Origin: Bryobacteraceae bacterium
GTDB taxonomy: Bacteria > Acidobacteriota > Terriglobia > Bryobacterales > Bryobacteraceae
Direction of reading: 5' to 3'
Length of the DNA: 23,481 bases
Assembly (NCBI GenBank): GCA_030039005.1
Contig: JASHQT010000511.1
Location: forward strand, 1 to 23,481
Part shown: one piece after another, positions 16,541 through 22,755 of the stretch
Layout of the letters: each line of letters opens with the position of its first letter
How positions within the stretch are numbered: position 1 is the first letter of the stretch
Made by a program: the position numbers and the translations under genes
The notes under the pieces: model-generated
Database searches by the model: none
What the model was told of the DNA's origin: nothing
The model's input: only the letters and a program-made list of their open reading frames with translations

Positions 16541-18297
16541 TTGACTTTGACGACCACTAAGGTTTGATCATCGTGCGTGGGTGCGTCTGACTTGTAATGA
16601 TCGAAGTCGGCCAGAATTGCATCGGCCATGACGTCCGGCGATTTCATGCACAGCTTTTGCAGCTTGCGCCCGAGGCGCGCGCCGCCGTATTCTTCGCCTT
16701 TGGGGTTGGGCTGATCGGTGATACCGTCCGAGTGCATTAGGAGCACGTCGCCCGGCTGCGCGTCGAAAATCACTTCGTCGTACTCGCGATCGTCCAGCAA
16801 GCCGGCGGGAATGCCTTCCACTTTGGGCTTGATGATCTCGCCTGCGCGGCAGATGATCGGCGGTTCGGCGCCCGCGTTGGCCATAATGAAACGGCGATTC
16901 GTGCTTTCCCACACCACCACCAGCAGCGCGACGTACTGCGTGCCGACGATACGCTCGCGCAGCACGCGGTTGAGCAGCTTCAGCAATTCGGCCGGGTCGC
17001 GCCGGCGATGCGCCAGCGTGCGCAGCAACCCGCTGACCATGGCGCCGTAGAGAGCCGCGGCAGCGCCTTTACCGCTGACGTCGCCGAACAGGAAAACCGT
17101 TTCGCCCGAGCTGTGCTCGAAGAAATCGTAGACGTCGCCGGTGATTTCGCGCGCGGGCCGGCTGCGAACGGCGACCTCCAGCCCTTCGATTTCGGGCGCT
17201 TCGCGCGGCAGCATGACCATCTGCACGTTGCGTGCGGCCTTCAAATCGCGATCCATGGATTGCTCGCGTTGCGCGATCTCTTCGTACAACCGCGCGTTTT
17301 CGACCGAACTGGCGATCTGCGGCGCAAGCAGCGCGAGCAAGCGCGAGTGATCCTCGGTGAAAAAACCCATGCGGTCGCTCTCCAGGTTCATCACGCCCAC
17401 CACGCGATCCTGCACGATCAACGGCACGGCGATCTCCGAGCGAATGTCGGGATGCGAGGCAATGTAGCGCTGGTCGGCCAGCGTATCGGCCACGCGCACG
17501 ATCTCGCGCGATTCGGCAGCCGCGCCCGTGATGCCTTTGCCGAGCGGGATGTTGTCGAGGTTCACGCGCTGGTCATAGCGCTCGCTGAAGCGGTGCCGCA
17601 GCACTTTATGTTCGGCGTCCAGCAGCAGGATGCTAAACGCGTCGAAGGCGACCAGCGCGTGGGTGGTGATGGCGATCTTGCGCAGCAGTTCATCCAGGTC
17701 CAGAATCGAGCTGAACTCCTGCGACAAATGCGCCAGCGTCTTGAGCGTGCGGTTCTGGCGCTCCACGCGGCGATAGAGACGCGCGTTGTCGATGGACACC
17801 GCCACGCGCGAGGCGATCAGTTGCAGCAGCGCGCGGTCCTGCTCGCGATACGCGTTCAGGCGCGTGGATTGCAAGTCGATCACGCCCACCAGCTTGCCAC
17901 GCGCGATCATCGGCACGGCCAGTTCGGATTGCACGGCGTCCACGGCGGGCAGATAGCGCGGATCGCGGCGCACGTCGCCCGAGAGGATCGGCTGGCGGCC
18001 GACAGCGGCGATGCCGGTGATGCCTTCGCCCAGCGGGATCACCAGATTCCGCACAATCTCTTCGCGGTGGCCGATGGAATGGCGGATGGTGAGGCCGTGC
18101 TGCCGCTCACTGTACAGCAGAATGGCGAGCAGATCGTACGGAACCACGTCCTTGACGATGGCCGCAACGTTGGCGAGCACGCGGTCGAGATCCAGCGTGT
18201 CGGCGGTCGCGGCGGAAACGTCCAGCAGAAAATCGAGCAGTTCGGCACGTTCGTGGAACCGCACCTTGGCTTTGCTGGTGGGCGCGGCCATGGTCAC
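16537..18297 (-). CDS. Two-GAF SpoIIE/RsbU-type protein serine phosphatase
   Basis: The 586-residue cytoplasmic protein has two GAF domains (about 33-175 and 197-340), a short coiled-coil linker (about 338-365) and a SpoIIE-type PP2C phosphatase domain (about 370-585). Metal-binding acidic residues are in place: D388 (EITGDVYDFF), D406 (FGDVSGKG), D524 (HSDGITD) and D576/D577 (THDDQT). Proteins of this type usually dephosphorylate an anti-anti-sigma factor in a partner-switching pathway after a small molecule or redox signal is sensed by the GAF domains. No STAS-domain protein or RsbW-like kinase is in the window, so the partner is elsewhere. The GTG start at 18297 overlaps the deoC stop (GTGA); an ATG at 18291 is an alternative. 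The stop overlaps the lysA start, so it sits inside a coupled operon. Confidence 0.93.
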   Translation of the reverse strand: MTMAAPTSKAKVRFHERAELLDFLLDVSAATADTLDLDRVLANVAAIVKDVVPYDLLAILLYSERQHGLTIRHSIGHREEIVRNLVIPLGEGITGIAAVGRQPILSGDVRRDPRYLPAVDAVQSELAVPMIARGKLVGVIDLQSTRLNAYREQDRALLQLIASRVAVSIDNARLYRRVERQNRTLKTLAHLSQEFSSILDLDELLRKIAITTHALVAFDAFSILLLDAEHKVLRHRFSERYDQRVNLDNIPLGKGITGAAAESREIVRVADTLADQRYIASHPDIRSEIAVPLIVQDRVVGVMNLESDRMGFFTEDHSRLLALLAPQIASSVENARLYEEIAQREQSMDRDLKAARNVQMVMLPREAPEIEGLEVAVRSRPAREITGDVYDFFEHSSGETVFLFGDVSGKGAAAALYGAMVSGLLRTLAHRRRDPAELLKLLNRVLRERIVGTQYVALLVVVWESTNRRFIMANAGAEPPIICRAGEIIKPKVEGIPAGLLDDREYDEVIFDAQPGDVLLMHSDGITDQPNPKGEEYGGARLGRKLQKLCMKSPDVMADAILADFDHYKSDAPTHDDQTLVVVKVK

Positions 18298-19007
18298 GCT
18301 CCGGGCTCCGCTGCGCCGAACTGGGCATGCGCGGCTTCCATGATCTTGACGCTTGCGCTGGCGCCGATCCGCGTGGCCCCAGCCTCGAGCATCTTCAACA
18401 GGTCGTCGAGCGTGCGGATTCCGCCGGACGCCTTCACTCCGACTCCTTTGTCACCTGTCATCGGCCCCACCGTGCGGCGCATCAGTTCGACATCGTGCAC
18501 CGTGGCCCCGGAAGCACCGAAGCCCGTGGACGTTTTCACGAAGTCCGCGCCGGCTTCCTTGGCCAGAGTACACGCAGCGACTTTCTGATCGTCGCTGAGC
18601 AGCGAGTTTTCGAGGATTACCTTGAGGATCGCGCCCGCGCGATGGCAAACTGCGGCGAGCAACGCGATCTCCTCCTGCACTTCCTCTTCGTCGCCCGACC
18701 GCAGGAGGCCGATGTTCTGCACCACGTCGATCTCTTGCGCGCCCGCACGGAGGGCATCCTCGGTCTCGGCGACTTTCGCTTCCGTGGACGAAGCGCCCAG
18801 CGGGAACCCGGCCACGCTGCACACTTTCACGTTCGATCCCAAGAGCTCGGAAACCGCCAGCGGCACCCAATACGAGTTCACACAAACGCTGGCGAAATTG
18901 TTTTGGCGCGCCTGCTGGCAGAGCTGGACGATGTCGGGGTGCGCGGCGTCGGCTCTGAGCAGCGTGTGATCGATCAGGCGTGCGATACTCTGCGCGGAGT
19001 ATGACAT
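18294..19007 (-). CDS. deoC: Deoxyribose-phosphate aldolase
   Basis: The 237-residue protein cleaves 2-deoxyribose-5-phosphate into acetaldehyde and glyceraldehyde-3-phosphate in deoxynucleoside breakdown. It has the class I aldolase residues: Schiff-base lysine K158 (ADFVKTSTGFG) and K192 (VGVKASGGIR), plus the early LIDHTLL (11-17) and VCSVAGFPLGA (62-72) motifs. I start at the ATG at 19007, which gives the usual N-terminus. The frame is open to 19193, and a double ATG at 19058/19055 would add 16-17 residues. The stop overlaps the phosphatase GTG by 4 bases. It is the first gene of the deoC, phosphatase, lysA operon; no other nucleoside catabolism gene is adjacent on this strand. Confidence 0.96.
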   Translation of the reverse strand: MSYSAQSIARLIDHTLLRADAAHPDIVQLCQQARQNNFASVCVNSYWVPLAVSELLGSNVKVCSVAGFPLGASSTEAKVAETEDALRAGAQEIDVVQNIGLLRSGDEEEVQEEIALLAAVCHRAGAILKVILENSLLSDDQKVAACTLAKEAGADFVKTSTGFGASGATVHDVELMRRTVGPMTGDKGVGVKASGGIRTLDDLLKMLEAGATRIGASASVKIMEAAHAQFGAAEPGA

Positions 19008-19053
19008 AAGTGCAATAAAATGAGAGGCTTTCGCGACGATCCCCGGAGTCTTC

Positions 19054-19059
19054 ATCATA
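19054..19059 (-). promoter_or_regulatory. Candidate -10 element for the deoC operon
   Basis: On the minus strand TATGAT lies 47 bases before the deoC ATG, in the 103-base gap shared with the divergent DUF355 gene. It would give a leader of about 40 bases. No matching -35 hexamer is evident. If used, it would exclude the upstream ATG pair at 19058/19055 as deoC start. Confidence 0.25.
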
Positions 19060-19110
19060 ACACACACGTCGCTTTGGGCTATTGGCTTTTGGCCATTCGC
19101 ATATGGGTTA

Positions 19111-19602
19111 ATGGTTGACATGGACCTGCACACCGTTCGGCTGGAAATTCCGTCGGAAGGCAACATCATCGTCGGGCACAGCCATTTCATCAAAACCGTC
19201 GAGGATATTTACGAGGCGATTGTCAGCACGGTTCCGCAGATGAAGTTCGGCATCGCGTTCAATGAGGCGTCGGGCGCGTGCCTGACGCGCGTGGACGGCA
19301 ATGACGAAGAGTTGAAGGCCATCGCGACGCGCAATGCCACGGCGGTGGGCGCGGGACACATGTTCGTGGTGGCGCTGCGCGGCGGGTTTCCGATCAACAT
19401 CAAGAATCGGATTCTGGAAACGCCGGAAGTCTGCACGATTCATTGCGCGACGGCCAATCCGGTGGAAGTGATCGTGGCCGAAACCGCGCAGGGCAGGGGA
19501 GTGCTGGGTGTGATCGACGGCTCCTCGCCCAAGGGCGTGGAAACGGCCCCCGACGTCGAATGGAGACATGGTTTCCTGCGGAAGATTGGATACAAGAAAT
19601 GA
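19111..19602 (+). CDS. Adenosine-specific kinase family protein (DUF355)
   Basis: The 163-residue protein matches the DUF355/PF04008 family along its length. Recognisable parts are IVGHSHFIKTVEDIYEAI (about 20-37), KFGIAFNEASGACLTR (about 45-60), a central GHMFVVALRGGFPINI and a C-terminal GRGVLGVIDGSSPKGVE. One archaeal member was described structurally as an adenosine-specific kinase; in most bacteria the true role is untested, so the name should be treated with care. The protein is soluble and probably cytoplasmic. Two in-frame ATGs (19111, 19120) are possible starts. The gene runs divergently from deoC, and both could touch nucleoside metabolism. Its stop overlaps the next gene as ATGA. 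Confidence 0.88.
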   Translation: MVDMDLHTVRLEIPSEGNIIVGHSHFIKTVEDIYEAIVSTVPQMKFGIAFNEASGACLTRVDGNDEELKAIATRNATAVGAGHMFVVALRGGFPINIKNRILETPEVCTIHCATANPVEVIVAETAQGRGVLGVIDGSSPKGVETAPDVEWRHGFLRKIGYKK

Positions 19603-20507
19603 GGTTGTGGTTTACCGCGTTGCTCGCACTGGGATTGGCGAGTGGGGGACTGGGGGCGCAGGCACATTTCGAACCGTTCAATCGCGATCTCCAGAGCCCG
19701 GAAATTGGGGTCGTGGTCATTCAGTCGGGGCGTGTAATTTGGCGGCGCGGAAAAATCACTGAGTCGGCTTGTGAGGAGCCGGTAATCGCGGAGCGCATCC
19801 CGCAGAAGCGGCTCGACACGCCTGCGCCAGAACCTTCCGGCGCGACGATTCGCCAGGTGCTTGAAAATCGGGCCGATGGAACACCGGGCGAAGAGGTGCT
19901 GGAAAATCCCGAGTTTTTCCGTGCCTTGGGCACTAAGGGCGCGATCCCGCGCGCCATCCCATTTGCCATGCATGCGCACGGAACGCTCGGATGGCTGAGC
20001 CAGGATTACGCGGGCGAACGCATCCTGTGGTGCCACACCCGTGCGATCCTGATCGTGCGAATTCCTGCAAAGCGCCTCGCGCTCGTAGCTGCGACCAATT
20101 TCAAAGAGGCCGAAGACGGCAACATCGCACGGTCGCCGGTGGCACTCGCGTTTTTTGAAGACGTCGCCGGACTTGCGGTCGCCGAAAGCGATGAACTGAT
20201 CGCGCGCGGCCGGGTGCTTGAGGCTTTAGACAAATTTCCCGAGCTTGAAACCACGCCCGACGTCTCGCTGCTGCACCTGTTCTCGCGACTCGATCTGCCG
20301 GAAACGGAGGGTTCGGCCACCGCGGTTATCAAGGCGCATCCTTCTTTGCCCACGGCGTGGTTTTATTACGCGCAGTATGTAGAAAGCAAGAAACGCTATC
20401 GGGAGGCGGCGGCCTGCTATGAAAAAATCACGCTGCATTCGCCGCCGTGGCACAGCTGGACCGTTGCGGCGGCGAAGAAAGAACTGACCTATTTGAAAAC
20501 CTATTGA
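19599..20507 (+). CDS. Secreted eroded beta-lactamase-fold protein with TPR-like C-terminus
   Basis: The 302-residue product has a signal peptide (1-20, ending GLGA). PEIGVVVIQSGRVIWRRG (34-51) matches the first strands of serine hydrolases, ATIRQVLENRADGTPG (82-97) resembles their TVRHLLTHTSG segment, and TLGWLSQDYAGERILWCHTR (129-148) followed by VRIPAKRLALVAATN resembles the strand region around the HTG motif. The SxxK nucleophile, which should lie between residues 52 and 80, is missing together with most of the helical domain, and HTG reads HTR. The protein is thus probably catalytically dead in this sense. Residues about 248-300 (AWFYYAQYVESKKRYREAAA) look like one or two TPR helices. 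The ATG overlaps the DUF355 stop by 4 bases, so the two are co-translated. The fold assignment is inference. Confidence 0.7.
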   Translation: MRLWFTALLALGLASGGLGAQAHFEPFNRDLQSPEIGVVVIQSGRVIWRRGKITESACEEPVIAERIPQKRLDTPAPEPSGATIRQVLENRADGTPGEEVLENPEFFRALGTKGAIPRAIPFAMHAHGTLGWLSQDYAGERILWCHTRAILIVRIPAKRLALVAATNFKEAEDGNIARSPVALAFFEDVAGLAVAESDELIARGRVLEALDKFPELETTPDVSLLHLFSRLDLPETEGSATAVIKAHPSLPTAWFYYAQYVESKKRYREAAACYEKITLHSPPWHSWTVAAAKKELTYLKTY

Positions 20508-20540
20508 ATCGATCCTTACTGAATCGATCTTTATTGAATG
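20503..20540. repeat. 15-base tandem repeat between convergent genes
   Basis: ATTGAATCGATCCTT (20503-20517) is followed by ACTGAATCGATCTTT (20518-20532) and a partial third copy ATTGAATG (20533-20540). The first copy contains the TGA stop of the plus-strand gene and the second and third contain the TAA stop of the minus-strand gene. It looks like a local slippage duplication. Confidence 0.7.
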
Positions 20541-20800
20541 ACACCAGCGGATTTGACGCGCGACAGCTCCTTCGCCGTGGGTTGCACCACGTTCCCGTTG
20601 GCCTGGGCGAGCCATTTCGAAAGAGCCTTCGAGGCGCAGGATTCCGAGCAGATGTGCTCGTAGCCTTCCGCGTCGGCGAACTGTTGGTCCCAGCGCAGCA
20701 GGCGGAATTGTTCGGCGTCCTGAGGCCGCAGCCACCAGTGATTGGTTTCGCCCTTTAGATTCAGGCAATAGTCGCAGCGATAGGGGCACTGAACTTTCAT
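20531..20800 (-). CDS. Small Cys-cluster (putative zinc-binding) protein
   Basis: The 89-residue product is not one I recognise. It starts MKVQCPYRCDYCLNLKGE with C5, C9 and C12, and has a second group C51 and C55 (HICSESCASKALSKW). Two Cys clusters about 40 residues apart suggest a treble-clef or zinc-ribbon site. The rest is polar, with a Trp-rich stretch (NHWWLRPQDAEQF) and no signal peptide or membrane segment. The cysteines make it likely to be a real gene. The ATG at 20800 is preceded by AGGA at a long distance (about 12-14 bases). It lies convergent to the hydrolase-like gene and 137 bases downstream of the MFS gene. Confidence 0.7.
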   Translation of the reverse strand: MKVQCPYRCDYCLNLKGETNHWWLRPQDAEQFRLLRWDQQFADAEGYEHICSESCASKALSKWLAQANGNVVQPTAKELSRVKSAGVIQ

Positions 20801-20865
20801 ACTTCTATTTAATCCTTCCGGAGCAGGATGAAAGGCCGTATCTCCAGCACCTGATCGTTAGATTA

Positions 20866-20919
20866 GGTAAAGCCACCGCAGGTTACCTTCCTTAACACCT
20901 TAGATGGCTTTTGCTTACC
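20866..20919 (-). other. Possible alternative RNA hairpins between the MFS gene and the Cys-cluster gene
   Basis: AAAGCCA (20869-20875) is complementary to TGGCTTT (20905-20911), a perfect 7-base stem. GGTAA (20866-20870) can also pair with TTACC at 20883-20887 or at 20915-20919. The two foldings compete. Neither is followed by a T-run, so I see no standard terminator. This occupies most of the 137-base gap. Confidence 0.35.
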
Positions 20920-20937
20920 GGACAACGTACTGGATGT

Positions 20938-22233
20938 CTAGACAGTACCAGTAACACTTTGGGCGAGCTGTGACTGGGAAAATCCCGTGGAATCTGCGGT
21001 ATCGGCGATCAGCAGGTGAACCAGCAGGTAACCGGCGATAGGCAAGAAGGCAAATGTAAAGCAAACCTGCGTAAATCCGTAGTGTTCGATTACGGACGCA
21101 AGGGGCCGCGAAATCGAGGACTGCATGACGCCATAGGCGAATACGAGCGAAGCGCCTCCAAATGCCGCTTTCGATGCCCCATAAATATCGATCGGCAGCG
21201 TGTAATGATTAACGCTCCAGGCGCAAATCGCGAAGAAACTCAACGACATTCCCGCGGTGGCGAGCGCCGGGCCCCTCAGTAGGGGCACCCCAAAGGTGAC
21301 CAGCGCGAGCGCCGTGGACACCAACGACGCGCGCTTGCGGGCGGCCACTGGGCTTCGGCCGGCACGTACCAGCAGCCAGGAGATGGCGCCCCCAAGCAGC
21401 CCGCCGAGATAACCCGCCATCGGCACGATCCAGGTGTAGTGCGAAGCCTCAGGCGGCGTCAGGTGATGCACCCGGATCAGGAATGTGGGTGCCCAGTTGG
21501 CCCACAAGCTGTACACCGTCATGCCGAGCATGTTGGCGATCATCAGCGCCCAGAGCTTGGGATCGCGCAGGAGATGAAACGAGTGACCGCCGCTTGCACT
21601 AGGGGTCTCGCGGCTCTCGGGCTCGGCGGCTGGAGGAATGGAGCGCGCGGTGAGCAACCAAGCTGGAATCCAGGCCAGGCTGAGGAGCCCAGCCGCGTAG
21701 AACGCCCAGTGCCAGGAGTAGCGATACGAAAAATAGACGGCGAATCCGGGCGCGAGCCCCGCTCCGATGCTGAGCCCGAGCTGGCTGGTGGCTTGTCCTA
21801 CGGCGCGCTCGCGCGGCAGAAGATAAAGCGCAATGGCCTTGGTGACGGCGGCGATCGCGCTCGCTTCGGAAACGCCGAGCAGCGCGCGCCAGATCAGTAA
21901 TTCGCGCACGCTATGCGAGGCGCCGGTTCCGAAACTCGCGACCGCCCAGAGTGCCACGGCCCACGCCGCGCCACTATTCAACCCCACGCGGTCGACGAAC
22001 CAGCCGACGAACAACGCGCTCGCGGCATAGGCGATGGAGAAGACCGCGAGCAGCAGCCCGTAGTCGTCGTAGGTGAAGGGGAACTCGGGGCGCGCGCGCC
22101 AGATGTCGACCATGGTGGCCAGGATCTGGCGATCGAGGTAATTCAGGATGGAAGCGGAAATGAATACCGCGATCGCAACCCAGCGGGCGGGGATGGGCGG
22201 GCGCACGTCCGAATTGTAGCGTGGCGCGGGCAT
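20938..22233 (-). CDS. Major facilitator superfamily transporter (anion:cation symporter-like)
   Basis: The 431-residue membrane protein has about 12 hydrophobic segments. TM1 with ISASILNYLDRQILATM (about 25-41) and the loop-2/3 region GWFVDRVGLNSG are typical of the ACS branch of MFS, which contains hexuronate, glucarate and other organic anion carriers. ALLGVSEASAIAAVTKAI (about 117-134) is the matching TM4 motif. The substrate cannot be assigned: no catabolic genes are beside it. The start is taken at the ATG at 22233, where GGGTGA lies directly before it inside a palindrome; the in-frame GTG at 22203 is an alternative. The last 15 residues are a polar Ser/Gln tail. Confidence 0.9.
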   Translation of the reverse strand: MPAPRYNSDVRPPIPARWVAIAVFISASILNYLDRQILATMVDIWRARPEFPFTYDDYGLLLAVFSIAYAASALFVGWFVDRVGLNSGAAWAVALWAVASFGTGASHSVRELLIWRALLGVSEASAIAAVTKAIALYLLPRERAVGQATSQLGLSIGAGLAPGFAVYFSYRYSWHWAFYAAGLLSLAWIPAWLLTARSIPPAAEPESRETPSASGGHSFHLLRDPKLWALMIANMLGMTVYSLWANWAPTFLIRVHHLTPPEASHYTWIVPMAGYLGGLLGGAISWLLVRAGRSPVAARKRASLVSTALALVTFGVPLLRGPALATAGMSLSFFAICAWSVNHYTLPIDIYGASKAAFGGASLVFAYGVMQSSISRPLASVIEHYGFTQVCFTFAFLPIAGYLLVHLLIADTADSTGFSQSQLAQSVTGTV

Positions 22234-22235
22234 TC

Positions 22236-22247
22236 ACCCGCGCGGGT
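22236..22247. repeat. 12-base perfect palindrome at the MFS start
   Basis: ACCCGCGCGGGT (22236-22247) is its own reverse complement and ends 2 bases before the MFS ATG on the minus strand, covering the only purine-rich ribosome-site candidate. It may be an operator, or a piece of a REP-like intergenic element. Palindromes of this kind are not rare in GC-rich DNA. Confidence 0.4.
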
Positions 22248-22298
22248 TTGGCTGGGGGATCGGCTCGCCGCAAGCGGCTCACCTCCGGGATTAGCTGC

Positions 22299-22457
22299 CT
22301 AAGGCCAGACGAAGACACGCCTGATCCGGTCCTCGCAATCCCACCCGGTCCGGCCCGCGTACGGACCAGATGTGATCTGTATCTTCACGATCGCGTTCCC
22401 ATACGACTCCTTCAAAGTGCATCTGCAGTCGGTCACGCTCTGGAGGATTTTGGCATC
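22299..22457 (-). pseudogene. In-frame continuation of the lipoprotein gene after a TGA, SH3-like
   Basis: Directly after the TGA at 22460-22458 the same frame stays open for 52 codons to a TAG at 22301-22299. It encodes AKILQSVTDCRC, then VKIQITSGPYAGRTGWDCED. The pattern of a short strand (KILQSV), a strand VKIQI and then GPYAGRTGW is typical of bacterial SH3-like or KOW-type domain ends. No good start codon or ribosome site exists for it alone (a GTG in QSVTDC is the only candidate). I therefore read it as the detached C-terminus of the lipoprotein, lost through a nonsense change or a sequence error. Confidence 0.55.
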
Positions 22458-22754
22458 TCAAGCGGAGACGAGATCGAACCCCGGGGCGGACGCTAATCGT
22501 TTCAGGAATTCCCCTCGACGAGGCGCCTCGCGGCCTTCGAAAGTCTCCGCCTTGATAATTGTTAGCCACTCATCGCGAGTGCGTCCCCACCGCTCGCTCA
22601 TTTGAACGTCACGCTCGTGGAATATCATCTTCCGAATGGCCTCCGAATCGTCTGCGACTCTCACCGTTTCATGTTCGGTCGCTCGAATCGGCTCCGCGCA
22701 CCCGGTAAGGATCACGGAGGTAACTAAGCAAGTCCACTTGATAGTGCCGACCAT
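22458..22754 (-). CDS. Small lipoprotein of unknown function, probably truncated by a TGA
   Basis: The 98-residue product has a lipoprotein signal peptide with lipobox LTGC (C19), so it should be lipid-anchored in the envelope. The mature part is charged and helical (ADDSEAIRKMIFHERDVQ, RTRDEWLTIIKAETFEG) and ends at a TGA (22460-22458). I do not recognise a family. The ATG at 22754 follows the Mfd stop by one base, so it may be read through from mfd. The same frame continues past the stop with sensible protein sequence, and the ending LVSA-stop-DAKILQSV suggests the gene was originally about 151 residues. Confidence 0.6.
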   Translation of the reverse strand: MVGTIKWTCLVTSVILTGCAEPIRATEHETVRVADDSEAIRKMIFHERDVQMSERWGRTRDEWLTIIKAETFEGREAPRRGEFLKRLASAPGFDLVSA

Positions 22755-22755
22755 A

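Noticed and set aside
17008..18588. Plus-strand frame of 526 codons opposite the phosphatase gene
   Set aside because: It is antisense to clear GAF/SpoIIE and DeoC coding sequence; its His/Arg/Gln-rich product is typical of a shadow in GC-rich DNA.
19008..19193. N-terminal extension of deoC
   Set aside because: Residues before the ATG at 19007 have no family resemblance and would overlap the divergent DUF355 gene.
22458..22460. TGA as a selenocysteine codon
   Set aside because: No SECIS-like hairpin is evident next to it, no redox motif surrounds it, and the lipoprotein has no selenoprotein relative that I know.
22291..22569. Minus-strand frame of 92 codons overlapping the lipoprotein end
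   Set aside because: It is a frame-shifted reading of the lipoprotein and its continuation, rich in Arg, with no motif or ribosome site.
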